Assembly (NCBI GenBank): GCA_002293625.1
Contig: DBDP01000067.1
Location: forward strand, 141-12,385
Direction of reading: 5' to 3'
Source of the DNA: Clostridiales bacterium UBA929
Lineage (GTDB): Bacteria > Bacillota > Clostridia > Oscillospirales > UBA929
Length of the DNA stretch: 12,245 nt
Position 1 is the stretch's first letter; every line of letters begins with the position of its first letter. The notes below the pieces were generated by a model. The model had not been told where the DNA came from. It worked only from the letters and a program-made list of their open reading frames with translations, and ran no database searches. Position numbers and translations under genes: made by a program. This document shows positions 7,580-12,245 of the stretch, piece after piece.

Positions 7580-8236
7580 TTAAATTATGTTTTTCCACGC
7601 CAAAACCAATAAAATACCGGTGGCGATCACGAAAACCGAGGCAAGCGCGACGCCGAGGGTCACTTTTTTACTGCTAACGCCGCCGGACGACGGAGGCAGC
7701 AGCCGTGCCTGCGCGAGCGCGAGACGAAGAGGGCGGTACAGCAGCATGGCAAAACCCGCGTTTAATCCGGTTTTCAACAGGTTAAACGGCAGGAAAACCG
7801 GAACCAACATATCGGCGACGGCGGCGCGTGGATATCCGGTATAGATCGGCGTGATGAAATAATTCCACAGCAGCATAACGCCGGTGGCGAACACCGCAGC
7901 GACGACCAGCCCGACCGCCGCACCGCGCAGGGTGCGCCTCTTTTTATAAATAAGCGAGGCTGTGCAGGCAAACGAACAGGTCGCGACGATGTTCATCAGG
8001 CAGCCCCAGTAGCCCGTGCCGCTGAACGTCACCATCTCCAGCACCGAAACGAGAACCGATACGGCAAGCGAGGACAGCGGACCGAACAGGAACCCCGCGA
8101 TGACGATTACCACGTCCTTCGGTTCGTAACTGAGCGGCGGCATCGGCACCACCGGGATTCGGATGAAGAATACCAGAGCATACGCGAGCGCCGCGAACAT
8201 GGCGAGTACGGTGAGTTTTTTTACGTTTGTTGACAT
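7580..8236 (-). CDS. ribU: RibU-type ECF transporter substrate-binding (S) component, riboflavin uptake
   Basis: This 218-aa membrane protein is the substrate-capture subunit of an energy-coupling factor transporter. It would bind riboflavin outside and associate with shared EcfA/A'/T proteins encoded elsewhere. Hydrophobic segments lie at about 8-30, 41-66, 78-96, 105-127, 140-165 and 193-213. RibU-like motifs are PLSYEPKDVVIVIAGFLFGP (34-53) and LEMVTFSGTGYWGCLMN (66-82). The substrate call rests mainly on the FMN riboswitch directly upstream. The start is ATG 8236, with GAAAGGTG at 8246-8253 and 9 nt spacing. An in-frame GTG at 8248 lies inside that Shine-Dalgarno and is rejected. A loop rich in Pro/Ser/Gly (about 180-190) separates the last helix. 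FMN binding is expected to terminate transcription and repress the gene. Confidence 0.92.
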   Translation of the reverse strand: MSTNVKKLTVLAMFAALAYALVFFIRIPVVPMPPLSYEPKDVVIVIAGFLFGPLSSLAVSVLVSVLEMVTFSGTGYWGCLMNIVATCSFACTASLIYKKRRTLRGAAVGLVVAAVFATGVMLLWNYFITPIYTGYPRAAVADMLVPVFLPFNLLKTGLNAGFAMLLYRPLRLALAQARLLPPSSGGVSSKKVTLGVALASVFVIATGILLVLAWKNII

Positions 8237-8245
8237 GATGGAAAA

Positions 8246-8253
8246 CACCTTTC
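8246..8253 (-). promoter_or_regulatory. Ribosome binding site of ribU
   Basis: GAAAGGTG on the minus strand ends 9 nt before ATG 8236. It decides the start, because the alternative GTG (8246-8248) is part of this site. Confidence 0.7.
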
Positions 8254-8283
8254 TATATAATATTTGGTTTCTCTATGTTAGGG

Positions 8284-8299
8284 GCGATTCACGACTCGC
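8284..8299. repeat. Imperfect palindrome in the ribU leader (GCGATTC-AC-GACTCGC)
   Basis: Two 7-bp arms with one mismatch surround a 2-nt loop, preceded by TAGGGG. The shape resembles short dispersed palindromes (GGGGCGATTCACGAATCGCCCC-like) that I recall from intergenic DNA of some Clostridia. Its partner outer arm is degenerate here. It lies in the leader between the terminator and the ribU Shine-Dalgarno. Confidence 0.45.
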
Positions 8300-8313
8300 T
8301 CGACGTTAATCTC

Positions 8314-8336
8314 GTAGGCGCGCATTGCGCGTCCGC
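8314..8336. repeat. Palindromic intergenic repeat, copy 1 (ribU leader)
   Basis: The core CGCGCA-T-TGCGCG is a perfect 6-bp palindrome with a 1-nt centre, embedded in GTAGG...TCCGC. A 20-bp stretch (8317-8336) is identical to 8556-8575. Compared with copy 2 it lacks two G in the GTAGGGG part. The two copies sit on either side of the riboswitch and terminator, in the same orientation. Confidence 0.7.
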
Positions 8337-8361
8337 GAAACCCTCGTCCCCCGCAACATGC

Positions 8362-8389
8362 AAAAACCCCCAAACAGACAGTTTGGGGG
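8362..8389 (-). terminator. Intrinsic terminator, FMN riboswitch expression platform
   Basis: On the minus strand a perfect 9-bp stem, CCCCCAAAC (8381-8389) with GTTTGGGGG (8367-8375), closes a 5-nt loop and is followed at once by TTTTT (8362-8366). It begins 17 nt after the end of the riboswitch and precedes ribU, so it fits FMN-dependent premature termination. Confidence 0.9.
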
Positions 8390-8405
8390 CGTGTACGCAG
8401 AAAAC

Positions 8406-8529
8406 GTCTTCTCTCATCCGGACTATACCGTCGGCATCGGAATCACACCGATTCTGCGGGAGTTCCCGCTCGCGGGCTAGAGACAAGTCTCATTACCGCC
8501 GGTGGGGAATTACACCCCGCCCCGAAGAT
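8406..8529 (-). promoter_or_regulatory. FMN riboswitch (RFN element)
   Basis: The minus strand carries the RFN core in order: P1 5' arm ATCTTCGGGG (8520-8529), GGGGTGTAATTCCCCACCGG, CGGTAATGAG, a variable hairpin GAGAC-TT-GTCTC, AGCCCGCGAGCGGGAA, a GCGGGAACTCCCGC hairpin, GAATCGGTGTGATTCCGATG, CCGACGGTATAGTCCGGATG and the closing P1 arm GAGAGAAGA (ending near 8406-8411, 5 bp with the 5' arm). It senses FMN. With the terminator just downstream it should lower ribU transcription when FMN is plentiful. A clear promoter is not seen: TAAAAT at 8533-8538 may be a -10, but no -35 fits. Confidence 0.96.
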
Positions 8530-8550
8530 TAAATTTTATTGCATCTTTCC

Positions 8551-8575
8551 GTAGGGGCGCGCATTGCGCGTCCGC
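8551..8575. repeat. Palindromic intergenic repeat, copy 2 (upstream of the riboswitch)
   Basis: GTAGGGG-CGCGCA-T-TGCGCG-TCCGC repeats the 8314-8336 element with two extra G. It lies between the lipoprotein stop codon (8584) and the riboswitch (8529). As RNA from either strand it would fold into a compact hairpin, but no U tract follows on the minus strand, so it is not a normal terminator for the lipoprotein gene. Confidence 0.7.
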
Positions 8576-8583
8576 TGATTTCG

Positions 8584-9363
8584 TTACGCCGCTTGCAGTT
8601 TTGAGGTGTCCACTTCGACACCGGAACCGAATTTGTTTACGGTGATCTTCATGGACATGTCTGTCTCCATCGCTTGACCTTCCGCATCCATCGACATGTT
8701 CATTTGCATGTTCATGGATTTTGGGTTGCCGTCTCCGTCAACGACGAACTCAATTGCCATATCCTCCATCGACATATCCGCTACGAGTCCTCCGAGCATA
8801 TCCGCTGACTCAGCGAGGGTATCCATCATATAATCCGTCATTTTGCCGCCGTCGATAATGAAGGTTGTTTTCTTGCCGTCGGGTACATCGGTTGTCTCAC
8901 AGGACTTAACCGCGTCTAGGCTGAACTCGGGCATATTAAAAGGATTTTGCATTTGCTCCTCGAACATCGTCATGTCGATTTCATTCTCCACACCGTCGAT
9001 CAAGTATAAAAACTTTTCACCGTCGTAGAGCATTTCGGTCGTGTTCGTCATCCCCATTATGCCGGTCTCCATAAGCGCTGAATAGAGTACCTTTCCGTCT
9101 TCAACGACGCTTTTGATGTTGCCGGACATATTGATGGGCATGTCTTGCCCCATAATCTTCATGTTCATGATCATTTCAATGTCCATGTCAAATTGAGCGT
9201 CCTCGCTGCCGGGTTCGGCATTGAGTCTGCCAAATGTGCTCGTATATGTGGCAAACGCTTCGGATTTTTCGTCCTCATTTGCCGTGCCGCCGTTTTGGGA
9301 GCAGGCGGCGGTGAGCAACAGTAACCCGCCGAGCGCCAGCGCAAGGATCTTTTTGTTTTTCAA
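8584..9363 (-). CDS. Methionine-rich lipoprotein, DUF6612/LppX-like fold suspected
   Basis: The 259-aa product has a lipoprotein signal: KNKK, a hydrophobic stretch (about 6-18) and lipobox LTAAC with Cys21. After lipidation it should sit on the outer face of the membrane. The mature part is acidic and holds 31 Met by my count, about 12%, clustered in alternating runs (MDIEMIMNMKIMGQDM near 60-75; MNMQMNMSMD near 220-229). Alternating polar/Met patterns suggest beta strands with a hydrophobic face, as in the LppX/LprG-like beta-sheet lipoproteins and DUF6612-type proteins of Firmicutes; that assignment is from pattern only. Function is unknown; ligands could be lipids or metals. The TTG start at 9363 has GAGAGG at 9372-9377, 8 nt upstream, and its own strong promoter. 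No terminator is visible after its stop. Confidence 0.85.
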   Translation of the reverse strand: MKNKKILALALGGLLLLTAACSQNGGTANEDEKSEAFATYTSTFGRLNAEPGSEDAQFDMDIEMIMNMKIMGQDMPINMSGNIKSVVEDGKVLYSALMETGIMGMTNTTEMLYDGEKFLYLIDGVENEIDMTMFEEQMQNPFNMPEFSLDAVKSCETTDVPDGKKTTFIIDGGKMTDYMMDTLAESADMLGGLVADMSMEDMAIEFVVDGDGNPKSMNMQMNMSMDAEGQAMETDMSMKITVNKFGSGVEVDTSKLQAA

Positions 9364-9390
9364 ATCAAAAACCTCTCTTTCTCTTTGTTC

Positions 9391-9419
9391 AGTATACCCC
9401 GGTTTTAGAAAAATGTCAA
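9391..9419 (-). promoter_or_regulatory. Sigma-A promoter of the lipoprotein gene
   Basis: On the minus strand the -35 TTGACA (9414-9419, perfect) and the -10 TATACT (9391-9396, one mismatch) are separated by exactly 17 nt. Transcription should start near 9384, about 20 nt before the TTG start, leaving room only for the ribosome binding site. The promoter lies in the short gap after the S8 peptidase stop at 9433. Confidence 0.85.
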
Positions 9420-9432
9420 GTAAAACCGAACT

Positions 9433-11088
9433 TTATGTCCGCCGGAGCAGATTGAACGTGTTTTGCAGGTTCAGCCGTCCGTAACCCCATTGGTCGTTGG
9501 GGTATTCAAGACCGGTGTCTCTGTCGCAACCGCGGATTAGATAGGCGCGGGCGAGATATGTATCCACATAGATTTCGTTTTTATCTACGATCCCCCATTG
9601 CAGCAGCAGCGCGCACGCACCCGTCGTGACGGCGGCGGCCACGCTTGTTCCCGACATCTCGCCGGAGCCTATGGGGAAGGTTCCGGTCACCTGTACGCCC
9701 GGAGCGGAAAGGTCGGGCGACGAAAACGGGAGGCGTGTCGGACCCCAGCTTGACGCGGCGTACAGGCTTTTTTCCAAGCTGCGGAACGCGCCGCAGGTTA
9801 TGACGCCGACCGCGCTTGCGGGTACCACAACGGTGCATTCGGGCGTCGGCGACAGAAAACTGACGCCCGGACTGATAAAGCCGGTCAGTGGCAGCCACGC
9901 GTTATATTTGCCGCTCACAACAATGTCTCCGTGCGCCAAAATTGTCCAAAGTCCCGGCGTGGCGTCGAGGATCTTCACCGTCGTAAGCTGCGCGCCGCTG
10001 CCTTCGATCGGGAAAAAGTAATAGACTTCGACCGTCGCTTTCTCCAGCACGAGATGCTCGGTGGTAACCGACCCGTTTTTCGCGGGGATCCGGCCGACCA
10101 TTTCGCCGGTCGGAGAGGTGACGGCTACCGAGATCCTGTCCTCCGCGTCGCTCAATATATGGAGGTAAACGCCGCCCGCATTTTGCCCGACATTGACTTC
10201 GATTTTGCGGATATCCCCGGCTTGGGCGATCACGCCGGAGGTATGATGCGCGGCGTTGCCCTCGTTCCCGGCCGCGGCGCACAAAGTCACGCCGGTTCGG
10301 TGCGATATGCGGGAAAGATATTCCTCGAAAACGGAAAACCCGTCGTGACCGCCCAGATTCGTTCCGACCGAGATACAAATAGCGACGGGGCGGTTCAGCG
10401 CAAACGCCTTGTCAAGAATATACTCTATCCCCTGCATCACGTCCGCCGAATCGAACGCGTTTTCCTGATCCTTCGGGATCAGAAAGACGTCCGTATAAAA
10501 CCCGCTTGTCTTGCGCAGCTTCACCGCGATAATCTCCGCCGCGGGGGCGGCTCCTTCCCCCGGCTTCCGGCTTCCGGCGACGGAGGCCAGGAAGGTTCCG
10601 TGTCCGGCGGTGTCCCTGTGAGGCACGATTTCATACGGATTGGATGATTGAAGCGCCTGATTGATCCGGCTGTTGCCGAATTCCGCTCCGAATCCGTACC
10701 CGTCAGGGCTGTCCCCTTCCAGCGTTTGGTCCCAAATAAACTGAATTTTGCTTGTGTTATTCTCATACCGAAAGTCGTCTTTTGTATAGTCGATCCCGGT
10801 ATCCACAAACCCCAGCAGAACGCCGCGCCCCTTCAGGTCGAGATACGGCTGCTGCAGGATCGGCGTGATTCCCGAAGCGTCCAGCGCTTCCTTCCCCAGC
10901 AGCCCCACAACGAGCGAGTACGCGTCGATCTTTGTGTTGCCGAGCGCCTGCATAACCTCCGGCACGTCAGCCTCCGGAACGTTCAGGATTTGATAGCTGC
11001 CCGAAAGCAGCTTCCCCTCCCGAATAGCGGGGTTTTCATGGATAAGGTGCTCAATCGTCGCGTCGTTCCTTACGACCAGCGATACCAC
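9433..11088 (-). CDS. S8 family subtilisin-like serine peptidase, Csp-like (complete)
   Basis: The 551-aa protease has no signal peptide. Residues 1-85 look like a prodomain. The triad is intact: Asp96 in LGFVDTGIDY, His163 in DTAGHGTFLAS, Ser482 in GEMSGTSVAAA; the oxyanion Asn275 lies in AAAGNEGNAAHH. About 207 residues separate Asn275 from Ser482, against about 66 in plain subtilisin, so an extra domain of about 140 residues is inserted. This matches the jelly-roll insert of the clostridial germination proteases CspA/B/C, which cut pro-SleC in spores. The C-terminal YPNDQWGYGRLNL is shared with the neighbour. The GTG start at 11088 has GAGGGGG at 11096-11102, 7 nt upstream. It overlaps the upstream S8 gene by 19 nt, so the pair is probably one coupled operon. 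A germination role is inferred, since many Clostridia carry several such S8 genes of unknown role. Confidence 0.92.
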   Translation of the reverse strand: MVSLVVRNDATIEHLIHENPAIREGKLLSGSYQILNVPEADVPEVMQALGNTKIDAYSLVVGLLGKEALDASGITPILQQPYLDLKGRGVLLGFVDTGIDYTKDDFRYENNTSKIQFIWDQTLEGDSPDGYGFGAEFGNSRINQALQSSNPYEIVPHRDTAGHGTFLASVAGSRKPGEGAAPAAEIIAVKLRKTSGFYTDVFLIPKDQENAFDSADVMQGIEYILDKAFALNRPVAICISVGTNLGGHDGFSVFEEYLSRISHRTGVTLCAAAGNEGNAAHHTSGVIAQAGDIRKIEVNVGQNAGGVYLHILSDAEDRISVAVTSPTGEMVGRIPAKNGSVTTEHLVLEKATVEVYYFFPIEGSGAQLTTVKILDATPGLWTILAHGDIVVSGKYNAWLPLTGFISPGVSFLSPTPECTVVVPASAVGVITCGAFRSLEKSLYAASSWGPTRLPFSSPDLSAPGVQVTGTFPIGSGEMSGTSVAAAVTTGACALLLQWGIVDKNEIYVDTYLARAYLIRGCDRDTGLEYPNDQWGYGRLNLQNTFNLLRRT

Positions 11089-12245
11089 GATTCCGCCCCC
11101 TCATATTTAGATGTATACTCCGCCAAAAGATCCATAGCGGCTTTCAGGCACAGCGTACCGTACCCCCATTTCCCGTTCGGATACACGACCCCCGCCTCTC
11201 TCGCCGCGCCTTTTTTCAAAAACGCCTTGACGCGCTGACCGTACAGAAACGGATCGTTACCCATCACGATACCCCACTGCATCATAAGCGCCGCGCTGCC
11301 CGTCACAAACGGTGCCGCCATGCTGGTTCCCGTAAACGAGCCGTATCCGCCGCCCGTATTGCAGCTGCGGACGTTCACGGCGGGTGCCGCCAAGTCGGGC
11401 TTAATGTGCGCCAGTCTGGTGTATCCCTGTCCCGAAAACGGCGCGAACGCTCCCGTGGCGGCGTTGTAACCGCCTACGGAAATCACCTTATCCGCGCAAG
11501 ACGGCAGCGTAAGGGTATGTTCCGGAGACGGAACCAAAAACGCGGTTCCCGCGGATACCTCTTCCACGGTGGGGAGCCATACGTTCAGCCTGCCGTCAAT
11601 GATCGTTTCTCCCCCTAACCTGAGTGTCCATACGCCCTGAGGGATTTCGGAGCGTCCTCTGTCGGGTTCCAGATGCAGCAAAACGGCGTTGTCTTGATTG
11701 TAGTGGCTCGGCTGCTTGTATTCAACGCGAAGGCGCGCGCCGCCGAGATGAACCAGCGACGGGATGCCGATATGCCGCGTCGTTCCCGTGGTGGTGCCGT
11801 TGGGCGCTATAATTTCATGGGTGAACGTATCGGCAAAACTTTTCCATAAACCGAGCGTCAGCTCGTTCAGGTTCATCCCGACGGTGAACGAAACGTCCAC
11901 AAGCTCACCTTGCCGGAGGGTATGCTGATAGTGATGCTTCGCGTCGCCCTCGTTCCCGCTCGAAACGACGATCACGCTCTTCCAGTGAGCCGCCATATCG
12001 TCTATGTACGTCTCAAACAGAGACTTGCCGTCATGGGAACCGTCGTTCATGCCGTAGCTGATGTTCACCGCGAGCGGCATGTCGGCGGCTTTGGCTTTGT
12101 CGTATACGTACTTAATCGCGCGCATGATCTCCGTGCTTCGGGCAAAACGCACGTTATCGCGCTCTCCCAGCTTGACCGCGATGACGGACGCCTCGGGAGC
12201 GACGCCGGCTTCCGTACCGCCGGAAGCGCGCCCGTTCCCCGCCGC
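11070..12245 (-). CDS. S8 family subtilisin-like serine peptidase, Csp-like (5' end outside window)
   Basis: The frame is open to the window edge and gives 391 residues of the C-terminal part. The edge sequence AAGNGRASGG and GVAPEASVIAVKLG corresponds to the region just after the catalytic His, so the Asp and His and the prodomain lie beyond the window and cannot be checked. The oxyanion Asn is in VVSSGNEGDAKHH (codon 11952-11954) and the catalytic Ser in SFTGTSMAAPFVTG (codon 11322-11324), 210 residues apart, the same long spacing as in the neighbour and consistent with a jelly-roll insert. The ending YPNGKWGYGTLCL parallels the other protein, so the genes are paralogues. A GTG at 12152 could mimic a start, but conserved family sequence continues upstream of it. 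Confidence 0.9.
   Translation of the reverse strand, partial: AAGNGRASGGTEAGVAPEASVIAVKLGERDNVRFARSTEIMRAIKYVYDKAKAADMPLAVNISYGMNDGSHDGKSLFETYIDDMAAHWKSVIVVSSGNEGDAKHHYQHTLRQGELVDVSFTVGMNLNELTLGLWKSFADTFTHEIIAPNGTTTGTTRHIGIPSLVHLGGARLRVEYKQPSHYNQDNAVLLHLEPDRGRSEIPQGVWTLRLGGETIIDGRLNVWLPTVEEVSAGTAFLVPSPEHTLTLPSCADKVISVGGYNAATGAFAPFSGQGYTRLAHIKPDLAAPAVNVRSCNTGGGYGSFTGTSMAAPFVTGSAALMMQWGIVMGNDPFLYGQRVKAFLKKGAAREAGVVYPNGKWGYGTLCLKAAMDLLAEYTSKYEGAESWYRWS

Noticed and set aside
8275..8532. Short plus-strand ORF across the riboswitch region
   Set aside because: The bases are explained by the FMN riboswitch, its terminator and the palindromic repeats on the minus strand.
10561..10585. Short tandem GGCTTCC repeat inside the S8 gene
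   Set aside because: Two 7-nt units within coding sequence keep the frame and fall just after the catalytic His; likely a codon coincidence.
1..12245. Search for CRISPR array, IS element, att site, tRNA, toxin-antitoxin or defence genes
   Set aside because: No regularly spaced repeats, transposase motifs, tRNA-like folds or known defence domains could be recognised on either strand.

Overview
The window looks like chromosomal DNA from an anaerobic, spore-forming-type Clostridia (Bacillota), perhaps Oscillospirales-like. This is inferred from family content: a GH9 cellulase, Tex, an adjacent recD2-comF pair, an FMN riboswitch in front of a RibU-type ECF substrate component, and two tandem Csp-like subtilases. 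GC is high (high 50s percent by eye), and several genes start at GTG or TTG. I see no phage, transposase, CRISPR, tRNA or rRNA, so this is ordinary housekeeping and accessory chromosome, not a mobile island.

Layout. Positions 1-4037 (+) hold a GH9 endoglucanase, probably cut at its 5' end by the window, followed after 2 nt by tex. The tex stop codon abuts the stop codon of a convergent minus-strand cluster. Read 5'->3' on the minus strand, that cluster runs: extended -10 promoter (about 7549-7578), COG2426 small multidrug export protein (7003-7506), a possible small one-TM protein (6764-6964), recD2 (4633-6810) and comF (4038-4640). The last three overlap one another, so translational coupling is likely.

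Positions 7580-8583 (-) form a vitamin B2 uptake unit: an FMN riboswitch (8406-8529), an intrinsic terminator (8362-8389), a leader carrying palindromic repeat pieces, and ribU (7580-8236). Two copies of a 20-bp palindromic sequence flank the riboswitch-terminator block. Next comes a methionine-rich lipoprotein gene (8584-9363, -) with a near-perfect sigma-A promoter (TTGACA-17-TATACT). Finally there are two minus-strand S8 peptidases overlapping by 19 nt (9433-11088 complete; 11070-12245 open at the window edge). Their catalytic architecture, with a long insert between the oxyanion Asn and the catalytic Ser, resembles the germination proteases CspA/B/C.

No clearly new multi-gene system is visible. 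The items most worth a second look are the tandem subtilases, the repeats around the riboswitch and a possible antitermination pairing, the Met-rich lipoprotein, and the overlooked small ORF before recD2.
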